Part shown: piece by piece, positions 23,181 through 35,500 of the stretch
How positions within the stretch are numbered: position 1 is the first letter of the stretch
Layout of the letters: every line of letters starts with the position of its first letter
Origin: Adenanthera pavonina
Taxonomy: Eukaryota > Streptophyta > Magnoliopsida > Fabales > Fabaceae
Reading direction: 5' to 3'
Assembly (NCBI GenBank): GCA_026686845.1
Contig: JAIVEN010000014.1
Coordinates: 12,572,001-12,636,000, forward strand
DNA: 64,000 nucleotides
Notes under the pieces: model-generated
What the model was told of the DNA's origin: nothing
Database searches by the model: none
What the model saw: only the letters and a program-made list of their open reading frames with translations
Position numbers and translations under genes: made by a program

Positions 23181-24355
23181 TGCAATACTCTCTTAATTAG
23201 AAGATCTTGTACTGTGGATTTGTCAAGTGTGCTTGATGCCTTGATCGTCAAACCAATTTTTTTTGTGTATACCAGCGGGAGCAGTGAAATGGTTGGCCAC
23301 AGGATACCTTCCGTTCCCATGAGTTGATGATCAAAACCTCAACCACATGGTTAAAGAACGACATGAGGTAACACCACGCCATATCATCATGATTTGATCA
23401 CCAAACCAATTTGTGCCACATATGATACAATTCTGGTCAATAATTTGATCATTGATCCCATGAATCCGACATTTATGGGTATTGCCCAATTTTATTTTTT
23501 AATCAGAGCCCAATGAATTATTCTGTGTGGCATGATGTGAGATTGTCCTACCAGGCCATAACTGCCCTAAACATTTCATAAAAAAAAAAACTGCCCTAAA
23601 TGGATCGAAATTGTTCGCTTCTGGGTCTCCGTCGATTCGATTTAGATTGATTTTTAGCACTTATTCCAATCAAATAATGCAAATATTGCTATCTGATTAA
23701 TTTTATTAAAATTACCACAACCAAACGGATTCAAATTTTTTGGGCCAAAAATTGAATTTATTTTTTTACCTGAGAAAACCAATTTGACGTTTGGGTACTT
23801 TTTTTTTTTTTTAATATATCATGAGGATTTGAATCCTTAACCTCTATTCAGATCTCACATCATTTTTACCATCTGAACTAACCTCATGTGGCTAAGTACT
23901 TTTTTATTTTTCCCAAGATGTTTAAGAACATTAGATAGTTGATTTTATAAGAAAAAATTATGAATTTAGGCATATTTTAAATTTTATCTTGTTAGTTTAT
24001 TTGACTAAAAAATAAAAAAATTAAAATATAGACAAAAATTAATTTTTTATTAAATTTATAGAGTGGATATCCAACCATCAGATTAAATCAATGTTACAAA
24101 ATTGTAATGCAATTAATTCTATTTAAAAAGTTTAAAAAATGATTATATCACTAGTGCGGATTAAAACTAAATGGATCAGTCCATAAAAAAAAACTAAATG
24201 GATCAGAAGACCCAATTATACATACGAGTGAATCTATTTATTCGTGAGCCCAGCCCAATCGCCCTGCTTCTCCATCTCTCCAACCAAACGCTCACTACCA
24301 TTCGGAATCTGTTTTGAGGAACCGAAGGGGGAGCTCAAACCAGTGATCGACCACG
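23181..24355. other. Shared upstream region of divergent P450 and HOS15-like genes
   Basis: The two genes are head to head with 1175 bp between start codons. Apart from a SINE-like insertion at 23805-23895 the sequence is AT-rich without frames. Bases 24240-24355 are the likely 5' UTR of the WD40 gene. No evident bidirectional core promoter was identified. Confidence 0.5.
23805..23895 (-). mobile_element. tRNA-derived SINE-like insertion
   Basis: On the minus strand a short unit carries an A-box-like TTAGTTCAGATGGT and a B-box-like GGATTCAAATCC about 40 bases apart, then an A-rich tail. These are internal RNA polymerase III promoter boxes of tRNA-derived SINEs. The unit is flanked by identical GTACTTTTTT at 23795-23804 and 23896-23905, a plausible 10-bp target duplication, although the T run weakens that point. 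At about 91 bp it is short, so it is probably a truncated copy. Confidence 0.55.
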
Positions 24356-27300
24356 ATGATCTCAATCACTTCCGTGGAGTTAAACTACCTTGTCTTCCGC
24401 TACCTTCATGAATCAGGTCGATGCTTTTCTTTCCATTTCTAATCAAATCTTTTTTTAATCATCCAAGAATGTGAGAACCTATAATGAAGACGTTGGCAGT
24501 TTTTTCTGCTTTTTTTTTCCACTCTTTTTTTTTTTTTACCTTACCCTATAAACATTTTAGGGACCGAAAACTTATAAATAGCTATGGCTTCAGCTATAGA
24601 AACAATTGGACCTCTGCTAAAATAAACCTGTTGCCGGACCTTTTTTTCTGGATTCAGTTACTATAATGAATATGCCTAGTACTTATGCTTTTGTTTGCTT
24701 TAGCAACTGCATGTAACGACTTAAGCCTATGGAGAAGTTAATTCATATTGGCTCCTTCCTAGATTCTTACATATCATTGTTTGAAACTGCAGAAGAATAG
24801 TATTTGTTGATTTCTCTTGATAGAAAGTGAAGTTTAACATCCGTGCGTGTTTTCTTTAAATTTCAACTTTCTTTAATCTTTTATAATGTTTGACTCGTTT
24901 CAGGTTTTACTCATTCAGCATTCGCTTTTGGGTATGAGGCAGGGATTGATAAAAGCAGAATTGATGGTAATTTAGTTCCACCAGGCGCCCTTTTAACATT
25001 CATACAGAAAGGAATTCAATATATTGAGCTGGAGGCAAACTTGAGTGGTGTAAGAATTTTATTTCTTGTTATATTTCGGCTGTGCATTATTTACTTATCA
25101 CGTATGCTTAAGGACCTTAAGCTGATTGGTGTCTATGTTAGGTATATCCAGAGTGATGCTGACACAGATGAGGATTTCTCATTTCTACAACCTCTTGACC
25201 TTATTGCAAAGGATCCATCTGAACTACACAATATGGTTAAAGCCAAAAGGGAAAGTCTACGTCAACAGAAGTTTGAAGCAAATAAAAAGGTTAATGATTT
25301 CAGTCAAGACACCGCAAGGGAACAAGCTTGGGAAATGGACAAAGAGACCAGGGAAAGGGAAAATGAACATGAAATTGATAAAACAAGGTTAGAGAAAGAA
25401 GCAGAACAAGAAAGGAATGACTATAAAGAAATACAGCACCCTGGTCCAAATGATGCAGAGAAACAGGAAGATAAGATTATAGCTGAAAATATAGAAAATG
25501 GAACATGTGGAGGTAGATATATAAAAAATGTTTTCTTTACATTCTTGTCATTACTATTAATTTTGACTGATAGCATCTAGAAAGCAAGTAAAATTTTTTG
25601 TGGTATAGGGCCTGAGCCAATGGAGATCTCCCAAAGCCGCATGTTTTTGCCTAGTGAGATTACAACTAGTGATGCAAAAATTTTGGAAGGTCATACCTCT
25701 GAGGTTTGGACTTTTCTGTTTGATTTTCTAGTTGTTTTCTCCCTATTGCATGTCATGTTGAAAATGATTCTATTGCTGACAGGTTTTTGCTTGTGCATGG
25801 AATCCATCAGGTTCACTTCTTGCTTCTGGGTGAGAACAAGTAACTTTCTAAAGGCCACATAGCTTTTTCAGAAATGCTTCCTCCCTAATGGTGCTCATCC
25901 ATTAATTAAATAATTTCATTTGTGCTTTTTGAATAATTAATTAGTTTCTTTTCATAATTTTCTTTCTGTTCTCAGAACTGTCCTTTTTTCCTTATCAAAT
26001 TTAAACTGTGTGTCCTACACTCCTACTCATTAAGCTCCTAACAGGATCATACATTTGGGAATATTTTTTAGCCATCCGAGACCTCAAATTTTGTGTTTGT
26101 TAATATGAGAGAACTACAATATTAATTGATGTAGTGAACTGGTTATAACTAGCATATTCTGGATTTTGTTCTAGAGATTGTACTTGGAATTAGTAGAAAT
26201 CTTCCTTTTCATCTTAATGATATTCTATTTGGTGTTGAATGTAGAGCATATTTCTCTCTTCCATGCGTAAGAAACCTTATGGCCACGTGTATCTCCATCT
26301 ATTTTCATCTATATCTTGACATGACAGTATCAAAGCATGGACTTGGCATGCAGGTAGAATCTGTGGCTGAGATCCTGATGCTAATTCTGTGATACTCATT
26401 CTAGTCTTTATTATAAGTCATCTTTTAGAAAATATTCATGGTCTTAAATAAAAGTCACAATGTAACGTGGCTGAAACATTTAATTTTTTCCCCTCAAATG
26501 TCCTTACTAATTACACTTCACAATTAATATGAAGTCACAAATAAATCAATTTAATTAGGGGTAATTTTTTAAAGTAATGGGATTTTTTTTCAAATTTAAT
26601 GACTTTAACTATTTAATTTGTGTGAAGTAATTAAAAGTGACCTATATTAAGGACTAATTACTTAATTTTTTTTTGTTGAACAATATTCATGTTAAGAAAA
26701 AAATCACAATGTTTTATTTATCTTTTAGATCTGGTGATTCAACTGCTCGGATTTGGAAAGTTACAGAAGGACCTATTAACACTAGTGTACAAAATGAACC
26801 AATTCATGTTGTGGTGCTGAGACACTTTAAAGGAAGAACCAATGAGAAAAGCAGGGACGTGACAACACTTGACTGGAATGTAAGTTTATTTAGCACTATA
26901 GTGGTTTGCTTAGTTACAATTCTTCCTATGGAGAATTTACCCCAGCTGAAATGTTTCCACTATGCTTCTGTTATGTAGGGGGATGGGACATTATTAGCAA
27001 CCGGTTCGTATGATGGTCAAGCAAGAATATGGAGTAGAGATGGTAAGATTTTTTATATTATTCTGTTGAAAAATATGTATGTCTTTCATGAACTGTTTCT
27101 CAACTTTTAACTTTGGATCTTGTGATTCTTGTCCTCTATGTTATTGACTTATGTCTTGCTTGTGAGATTATTTAGGAGACTTGAAGAGCACATTAAACAA
27201 GCATAAAGGTCCAATCTTTTCTCTGAAATGGAACAAAAAGGGAGATTATCTTCTTAGTGGCAGCGTTGATAAAACTGCTATTGTATGGGATATAAAGACT

Positions 27301-29444
27301 GGGGAGTGGAAACAACAATTTGAATTTCACTCCGGTAAATTGCTTTTTGCATTTCTTCTGATGAAAAAACTCCACTTTTCCCCTATATCTGTCTTCAAAA
27401 TAATAATTTTTCTGGAACTTGTTCAGCTCCAACTCTTGATGTGGATTGGCGAAACAATGTCTCATTTGCAACATGTTCCACAGATAACATGATATATGTA
27501 TGCAAGATTGGAGAGAATCGACCAATCAAAACTTTCTCAGGGCATCAGGTATCTCCTCAGTCAATTGGTTTGCTCTGATTATTTTTGTAATTTGTGCACC
27601 AACGCTTGAATGGAAATGATTTTCCATCACGAGATGTTTTATTTATCATTGGACACAAAGAAGGTTCCTTCACTGTATTAGTCTTAATAGAAAATTCCCC
27701 ATCTCTACTGTTTCAGGGTGAAGTTAATGCCATCAAATGGGATCCAACGGGCTCTTTTCTGGCTTCTTGCTCAGATGATCACACTGCCAAAGTAATGAAC
27801 AAGAAATTATTAGATTGGTCTACAGTCTATTTAGTTATCATATCACATACACACCTAATTGGAGCATATGTTTAATTTATAAAAATTTGAGACCTGTGGG
27901 AAAAGCCTAATGTGGTGAAAGTCAATTGGATGTGGTTACAGAAGACATTAATTAATTACTTATTTTCAATTGTATTGATAGTCTCGCAGATCTCAATTGA
28001 TAGCATGTACACATATGTGAGAGAGAGAGAGAGTACCTTCTTTTCAAGGTGTGTGGTGGCCAGGTATTATTTAGATACTCATTCATATGTGCTCACCAAA
28101 AAGGGGGGGGAAAAAAAGATACTCATCGATATGAAAATGTCCACCGGAAGTGCAAACCTGACATTGTCCTTTTAAGGATTTTACTACATTCAATTGACCA
28201 GTGAAATTGTGATGCAGATATGGAGTCTGAAGCAGGACAAGTTTTTGCATGATTTGAGGGAGCATGTTAAGGTATACAGACATGTTGGCAGGTATGCAGT
28301 TTTTCATATTAGCCCTTAATTCTCTTCTCAACAGTGTAATGTTCCTTTAGGAGATATATACCATTCGGTGGAGTCCTACTGGTCCTTGTACAATCAATCC
28401 CAATCAGCCGTTACTCCTAGCAAGGTAATATGGTTCTATTCGAGTGCATAAGTTTGGCAATAAGATATATGGAAGTAATTTCTTGGGATTTTTTTTTTCT
28501 TAATAACCAACGGAATCTTATATTTGGGACCATTTCCTTTTAACCAGTGCCTCTTTCGACTCTACAGTAAAGCTGTGGGATGCGGATCTAGGAAAAGTAC
28601 TCTACAGCTTAAATGGGCATAGGTGCGTAAACTAGATCAGATTGCAACATACACACCCACTCACCTTTATGCATATGTAAGAACAAATGCATCCATACAT
28701 ATATGCTAATGCATACACTAAAATTGAACAAAGTTTGTTCTGTTCTTGCTTTTGTGTGTGTGTTTTTCTGGAGAATGCAGTGTTGTATTTGACATGCATG
28801 CACCATGCCAAATTTCATATCACTAGGTCCTCGAAGTTTTCAACCCAACTATTTATTCATCCTCCAAATAAACTGTAAAATGGAAAGTTTTTTGCAGGAG
28901 AAAAATAACTTATTTACCACTGTGGTGGGCAAGTGAAGTGGTAGAGAGTCTTTCATATGAGCCTGATTTTCACAGAGAAGGAAAAACAAGATAAAACTTT
29001 GCAAAATTCAGCCAGATTCTATTTAATACAAAGTTTGCCATTGTTGCCAGAATGGGTTAAACTCAGATTAATTTTCTGGTACCTTTGAAGTAATTGGAAA
29101 TAGGGTCTAAGTCTAGCAGAAATCAGAATGTGTTTCTTGAAATTTGGAAATGATTAAGGTATGAGCATGTTATTTTTTTTTTAGCAAATTGTGATATCGA
29201 TAGTTGCTTTATATTGCAACTTAGGGATCCTGTATATTCCGTTGCATTCAGCCCAAATGGTGAGTATCTGGCAAGTGGTTCCATGGATAAATGCATGCAT
29301 ATATGGTCTGTGAAGGAGGGGAAAATTGTAAAAACATATACCGGAAATGGTGGGATCTTTGAAGTTAGTTGGAACAAAGACGGCGATAAAGTTGCTGCTT
29401 GTTTTTCAAACAATATTGTTTGTGTCCTGGATTTCCGAATGTAG
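24356..29444 (+). CDS. HOS15: LisH/WD40 repeat protein, HOS15-like, 14 exons
   Basis: Exons are 24356-24416, 24904-25049, 25152-25512, 25609-25703, 25783-25829, 26729-26879, 26979-27042, 27176-27334, 27427-27548, 27717-27791, 28218-28271, 28351-28424, 28548-28622 and 29225-29444; every junction is GT-AG and in phase, giving 567 aa. An N-terminal LisH dimerisation motif (residues about 6-38: SVELNYLVFRYL, then SGF) is followed by an acidic FSFLQPLDLI region and a Glu/Lys-rich linker (about 100-190). WD40 repeats fill residues about 210-567 (ILEGHTSEV, GDSTARIW, GQARIW, TAIVWD, HTAK-IW, TVKLWD, CMHIW). Family members (HOS15, related to animal TBL1/TBLR1) act in nuclear histone-deacetylase repression complexes and as CUL4 substrate receptors. 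It is slightly shorter than the Arabidopsis protein, mostly in the linker. Confidence 0.9.
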
Positions 29445-30860
29445 AGACTAGCTCTTCATACTGTTCATCGCTTGACTACTTATTATTTAATTATTACTTA
29501 TAGCTTCTGCACAGTGCCATTGGCCACGTTATTATTCCTGGCCTGCCCCTTTTAGCTTGGGCTCGCCAGTAATTTGCATAGGCATAGTAGCATTTACAGA
29601 GTAGTCAGTCAGTATAACTCTGAAATTCAGTTGGGTATAGCTTGTGATACATAATGTGTTATTCAATTTTCTGGCAAAATATATATGTTATTCAATTTGT
29701 AGTTTTACTTCTACTTTGATGAAGCCCTATGGCGATTTATCGGGTGCTCAAGACTAGTTGTATTTGTGAACTCGGTAGCTAATTTGCTTGTTAGTTGTAA
29801 ATTTTGAAGTTAAAATCTGTTCAAGATTTTTTCGCTGATTGGGTTCATCACCCTGTCAAGTGTCAATGAAGACTTTGGATTCTTGTAGCTGCCCGAATTA
29901 GACCTACCACGGACACATTTCCAATCATTTTGGGTAATCAAAATCTACTTAAGCTCACTCAGTGAGACTTGATTTCGAAAGAGTCGTGTTTAAATTGTAC
30001 ATGTTATGATTAACTCACTTATGAGTAAATATTTTTTATGATAAGCACATCTTATCAGGGAAAATCCGTATCACTTCTTTCATGTCCCATTATCAGCCTA
30101 GTTTATTTGCTTATTGGGAGTGCAATGCAATCCACCACAAATAATGTCTGTCATATGTGGGCTTCGAACTTTTCCACAAGCTTCTCTCAAAGATTAAAAA
30201 TATCGCATTTGGATATTTCATCTCTCAACAAACTAAGAATAAATAAGTTCACAGTTCAAAGCACCCAAGGATTCTGCTGAACAATGATATCACTTCTAGC
30301 TAGAAGGATTGGACCCCGTTGCCACATTGTTGAATTTCCAATTCATCTAAAAATTGCAATTAGAGTAGCAATAGCCTAAATATTACATAAAGTTGCAATC
30401 AAGTCCACGAGATGCCACTGAAATCACATGAAACTGAGCATATAGGAAAAAAGGAAAAAAAATACAAAATAAAAGGCTACCACATTCTCTGCATGGGACT
30501 AGTGTTATGTACAAATAACCATCCAACACTAACTGCATGCTAAATTTTAAGACAGCTTGTTTTTATTGTAGATAAGAGCAATCAAGGGAGAAAAATAACA
30601 CAGCTTTTCCATGTACATTCAAGTAAACCAACACAGAATTCTCCCAAAGAATACTCTAAACCGTTGACAAAGAAATCCTAAATCACAAACTATACTTTAG
30701 TTAGCCCAACAATGATGAACAATGGCTTAGCATTTCGGCAACCACTTCAATGATCATCAGAACAAAAAATCTTGTGTTGCGATACTTTAGAACTAGCATC
30801 CTCAGCCTTAGCCAATAGTTGAAAATCTGAGTCATGGCAAGGAAGCCCAATTCCAATGGC
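29445..30860. other. Convergent intergenic region between HOS15-like and the first cyclin
   Basis: Bases 29445-29850 are the likely 3' UTR of the WD40 gene and bases 30480-30860 the likely 3' UTR of the cyclin on the other strand. The middle contains no recognised feature. Confidence 0.5.
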
Positions 30861-32915
30861 CTAACAATCTGTTTCTGTAACTTCAAAATAAGGAAGAGGT
30901 ATCTCCGGAGGAGAAGGCATTGTTGCAACACATTTGAACTGTTTTTGAAAAGAACCAATGCAATTGAAATCAGAATAAATTTTTCCAATGTCAAAATTGG
31001 GATGAAAAATTTCACAACTGAATTCATTTGCTCAAGATACATTCATTTTTGGCCATAAGAGAAAGAGAAATATGGTAAGATCAATTCCAAATATTACCTT
31101 ATGCTGTTTATATTTATCTCTTACAGCTAGCAAAGACCCACCTCTCCTACGTAGATACAAGTCATGAATGACCAATACACAGTCCTTCAAGTCAGATGAT
31201 TTATACCCAGAGTGTGGATGTAGCGTGGAACTCTACAAAAATTTATTTGATTTAATAATTGACTCAACAATTAATGTTGCCAGACAAAGTTACAGGAATG
31301 AGTTATTACCCAAGGATGAGTCTTTGGGCTTAAAATAAATCTGGCTAGAAATATGACAGAGGCGGCCACTAAAGAAGGTAAGAACTTTACGCAACTATAG
31401 TCCAACAAACTGAGCTCTGCAAGGTAGTAAGTAAGGAACTCAAACTGGAGATTAAAACTCTGTGTCACGAAAAAAAATGAATGTTAATCTATTAGTGAAC
31501 CTGCCATATATGGCACACCCAATAAAGTGAATCACACATCCTACCTCATTACTTTCTATAGCAACTCTACAAAATCTTCTGTAGAAACAGTATAAATTTT
31601 ACAGTGAGCTAACACATTATGAGAAATTGTATAACTAAGAAAATAGCATTCAAAACTCGTGGAAAGGAAGAATCAATCAAGCATTCGTGCCTTAGAAACG
31701 TCTTCACAGTGGGATAGCCCAATTCAAATTTCAGTGACTTAAGTATTTCAGCCTCCATCGTTACAACCTTTAGAATCAATAAGGCTGTCAGGAGACAATA
31801 AAGGGAAAATGAAACTAAAATATAGGAGCAGAATAAAAGACAAAGTTCACCTCTTTCTTGGTATATGTATTGTCCGTAATGTAACAAAAGTCTTCCACTT
31901 CAAGAGGCTTAATCTCCTCATATTTTCTAGTGGGCACAATCAAACAAAATTTTGAGCAGGAAGACATGCCAAAGGACTAATAAACAAAATTGTATCTCAA
32001 TTTTAAGAAATATAAAGTATATCTCAGTTTTAAGAAATATAAAGTATTCAATCACTCACGAGGCTATTAGCATTGAAGAAACACCCAGTAACTGCAGCTT
32101 GTGACTACTGAGAGCATTCAAAGATAGATATTTATCGATATAACCAACGGTAAGATAAAGAGTGTCTGAAACAAGCTTATATTCCTCTGCAACTTCCACC
32201 AACCAATCTACCAGAACACCTCTCATATTAGGATTAACATCCCTCTGAACTTTCTTTATGTAATCAGGTAACGGTCTTCTTCTGGGATCCACCTGACTCA
32301 AAAGTTAAAACTAGTGAAGTTCTTTACAGCCCGAGAACTTTATGGATGGACTTGGATTTGCATAGTTTAACATAGACAAAAACCCTAAAGGCTTAGTGTC
32401 AATTGCCAATTGTATCTAATCCACCAAAAATTTATGGTGCTCATCCATAAATGAAATGGAATACAAGCTTAACCTTTAATACTTCCCCTTATAAAGAAGG
32501 ATAATGACCGAATGATTCCTCAGAGTGCAATAATAAATTATAAAACTCTGTTAATGTACCAAATAAGGCTAGCGACAAATGAAGCCGCACCCCTTACCTC
32601 CAAATTTCGGAGATACTCATAAATATCAGAAACATAAGGCCCAGCCATTTGGGGATCATCAGCATCATTGTGGTTGGACGGTGGCGTCGTGGTTGTGGGA
32701 AGCACTTTTCTGACTTTTCTCTTGACTCTGCAACTTTTCTCCTTATGAATCTCTTCCCCGGAGCATGGCCCGTACGGCACGACAACATTTGACAAGTTGG
32801 TGAGCTCTCCCAACACCACGCGCCTCTTGGTGGCAACATGCAGTTCAGCAATGGCGGCAGCGGCCCTCTTCTTGGCTGCCCGAGTGGCCCTTCCACGATT
32901 CTCTTGGTCGGACAT
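30861..32915 (-). CDS. CYCA3: Cyclin A3-type, copy 1, 8 exons
   Basis: Exons on the minus strand are 32915-32598, 32292-32060, 31926-31851, 31767-31691, 31578-31545, 31459-31310, 31232-31098 and 30938-30861, giving 366 aa in one frame. The N-terminus has a basic region and a destruction box RVVLGELTN (about residues 32-40) for APC/C-driven turnover. The cyclin box begins near PYVSDIYEYLR and includes the A-type signature RGVLVDWLVEVAEEY. The C-terminal cyclin fold includes NLQFEFLTYYLAELSLLDY and ends after FKCVATMPSPPEIPLP. A3 cyclins activate CDKA around G1/S and S phase. The intron after exon 4 uses a GC donor (CTAAG|GCACGA). A 34-nt exon 5 is easily missed by gene finders. The paralogue lies 6.3 kb to the right. 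Confidence 0.92.
31546..31690 (-). other. GC-AG intron region and 34-nt microexon of cyclin copy 1
   Basis: The exon 4 boundary is CTAAG followed by GCACGA; the next exon (31578-31545) starts after TTTCTACAG. Splicing gives the conserved TVKTFLRRF segment. A GT lies 9 nt upstream (AAGAC|GTTTCT) and would also keep frame but would delete three residues of the conserved motif, so GC-AG is preferred. Confidence 0.65.
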
Positions 32916-33840
32916 GGTATTAGGAAAGGGTTTCTAGAACGGGAGAAAGAGAGAGAATGAAGAGATAAATGTCTGGAAGGGCTAGTGGGAGCGTATGGGT
33001 GTTGAAAGTTTTTGCAGAGATTTTTGTTCCCGCTTCCCCAGGTATTTCCGATTTCAGGAATGGGAAACCAGAAATCTTTTAACTTTTTAGCCATACATAA
33101 TGCAGCGCCAGACCCAACCAACTTCCTTGCCTTTTCAAGAGAAAGGGGAAAAAAAAAAAAGAAACCAAAAAAAAGTAGTCAAAAATTGATTACTGAGATC
33201 GCGTTCCACTGTTCTTAGGCCTTCTTTCTCCAACTGTGCATATTCCCTGGATCGCTTCCCTCCTTTTTGTTGTTTTTTCAATCTAACGATACTAGGATAA
33301 TATTTCATTATTTGTAGAACGCGGGTTTTGAAAAACATAAGCTTACAAAACCTTCAACCTTAATCCGCTTACTTGAATTCCCATGGTTAAAATTAACGCT
33401 AGCCACGAAGATGAAACTTAACTCTAAGTGAAGGAAACCATTTTTTTTAATCATAATTTTTTAGAAAAGATATGTTTAGCTAAAGATAAATTATTCTTTT
33501 AAAAAATAAAAAATAAAATAAACTCTAATTTTAGAAAATGTGAAAAAAGGTTACCTTTTTTTTTTTAACAACACGTGGGATTTGGAAAATGAAAAATAAA
33601 TTTACTTTATATTATATATTTAAAATTACTTTTAATTCTTATTATCTAAACAGATTTTTTATCAAATTTACTTTTTACAAAAAGAATATTCAAACATAAT
33701 AACTTATAATAAAATTATTTTATTTAAACTTTATTTTTACAAACTTTATTTATCTTAATTTAATTTTATAAAAATAAAAATCCAACAGGGTCCTTAACCA
33801 CAGTAAACAAATTTGTAAAACATAAACAAAAAATCGATTT
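32916..33840. other. Upstream region of cyclin copy 1
   Basis: A GA/CT-rich 5' UTR-like stretch lies at 32916-33000. From about 33440 it passes into an AT-rich repeat. The apparent 32594-33121 minus frame overlaps the cyclin first exon out of frame and is not a gene. Confidence 0.5.
33440..33790. repeat. AT-rich MITE-like repeat, copy 2
   Basis: It shares a diffuse but collinear pattern with 5955-6300: a TATGTTTAGCTAAAGATAA-like start, then a TTTTTATCAAATTTACTTTTTA core and an ACAAACTTTATTTATCTTA end. It is non-coding. Confidence 0.4.
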
Positions 33841-33943
33841 TCTTGAAAAAAATAAAATATTTACTGAAATATAACATATTAGAGGTTATTTATCAATCTA
33901 TAAGATTCAAAGTTGAATTATAAGTATGCAACGAGTTTACTAA

Positions 33944-34107
33944 GTACCCATTTGAATTAACTTTTTTGTAAAGTATTTTTTAAAATAATCACAGTTTAAA
34001 AAAATAAAATTTGAATAAAAGTAAAAAAGTTTACTATAAAATTATTTGGATAAAACAGAAAAAAATATGATTAAAACTATGATTTGATTTGCAAATCAAA
34101 CGGGCAC
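33944..34107. mobile_element. Tourist-like MITE nested in the left arm
   Basis: The 164-bp unit begins GTACCCATTTGA and, reverse-complemented, ends GTGCCCGTTTGA. It is flanked by TAA at 33941-33943 and 34108-34110. A TAA/TTA 3-bp duplication is typical of PIF/Harbinger (Tourist) insertions. The surrounding arm, when the MITE is removed, joins GAGTTTACTAA to AAAAGAAG and then matches the complement of the right arm, which supports the insertion. Confidence 0.65.
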
Positions 34108-35038
34108 TAAAAAAGAAGTCAAATATAATTGACTTTAGTTTATTTTTATTTTTCCAATTAACAAAAAAATCAAGTCAAATAACTTATATTTAACTTAGTT
34201 TTATATTAAAAAAAAAAAAAGTAAAGAAGACACATGAAACCCATTGGACTTTTTTACTTTAAAAAGTTAGACTTCACTCTTGTGAAGTTACTTTTTGAAA
34301 AAAATGGGAAATAGGATAAAAATAAAATTTTATATGAAAATAGGTCATAAGCTGAAAAAATAATGCCACCAAAGAACTAAAGGGTTTTGGTCAGAAATTA
34401 CTTATATGAAGTTACAAAAATGTCCTTGAACATCATACAAAAAAAAAAGAGCAAAAGAGGAAAATTTTGGAGGCTTGAAATTTGGGAGGAAAAAGGACAC
34501 CAATAAATAAGGGATCTCATGTATTAATAATAAACTATATTAATAAATATATATATTAGTAATAATAGATTCATTAGTAATATAAAATATTTATTATATA
34601 TATACCATTAACAATAATATTATCAACATATTGGTATATATTATATATTAGGAATTACATAATCTAATAAAAAAATAACATATTACTAAGATAAAGAAAG
34701 GAGAATGAAGAAAAATTTAGAAATCAAAAATCTAGTTGTTATCAAGTCTTGAAACCCTAACAAACCATATCGTCATAATATTGAAACATCATTGCTTTGA
34801 AACACGCTCACCTTTAACGACATTGAAGCATTTTGATGGTGAAGAAGTGGTGAGGTTGTTCTTGAAATGTGCCAACATAGGATGTCATGTGCTGTGTCAA
34901 ACATGATTATAAAATTTGATTGGTCACTTATTGATACAAGAAAAATTTTAGTTGACTAAATTTTCTTTTAAAAGTATAGAATTCTTTGTTGAAAATTTTC
35001 TACTCTTTCATAAAAAAGTTCTATTCCCAGTTGTAATT

Positions 35039-35500
35039 AAATTCTATTGTAAGGGAAAAGATCTATCCTCTATCCAAAAAATTCTACTATTTTATCATAA
35101 ATTTCTATTACCACGTGTAAAATCTATTCTTGCATATAAAAAATTCTCACATGTAAATTCTATTCTAGGGGAAAAATCTATTTTGTATCAAGAAAAATCT
35201 ATTCTAACTTGTAAATTCTATTCCAATGAAAGAAATCTATTCTTTGTCCAAAAAATTCTACTCTCACATCAAAAAATGCTATTCTCACCTTTAAGTTCTA
35301 CTCTAAGGGGGAAAATTCTATTTTTGGTCCAAAAAACCTACTCTTGTATCAAAATATTCTATTTTCAATTATAAATTATATTACAACCTAAAAAATCTAC
35401 TTTGTCCAAAAAAACTATTATTGCATAAAAAAATCTATTATCACTTGTAAATTCTATTCCAATGGGAAAAAAATCTATTCTTTGTAAGTTTTTGAAATAA
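35039..35500. repeat. Degenerate tandem array, period about 80 bp
   Basis: About six units follow the pattern AAATTCTATTCYAANGGGAA, AAATCTATTCTTTGTCC, AAAAAATTCTACTCT and ATCAAAAAATTCTATT. Units differ by substitutions and indels. It makes a spurious 140-codon frame on the plus strand at 34952-35374 that is not a gene. Confidence 0.7.

Noticed and set aside
32594..33121. 175-codon minus-strand frame overlapping the cyclin 5' end
   Set aside because: It overlaps cyclin exon 1 in another frame and has no recognisable domain; the cyclin frame is clearly the real one.
34952..35374. 140-codon plus-strand frame
   Set aside because: It is read through the degenerate tandem array of the foldback element; composition is repetitive and no domain is present.
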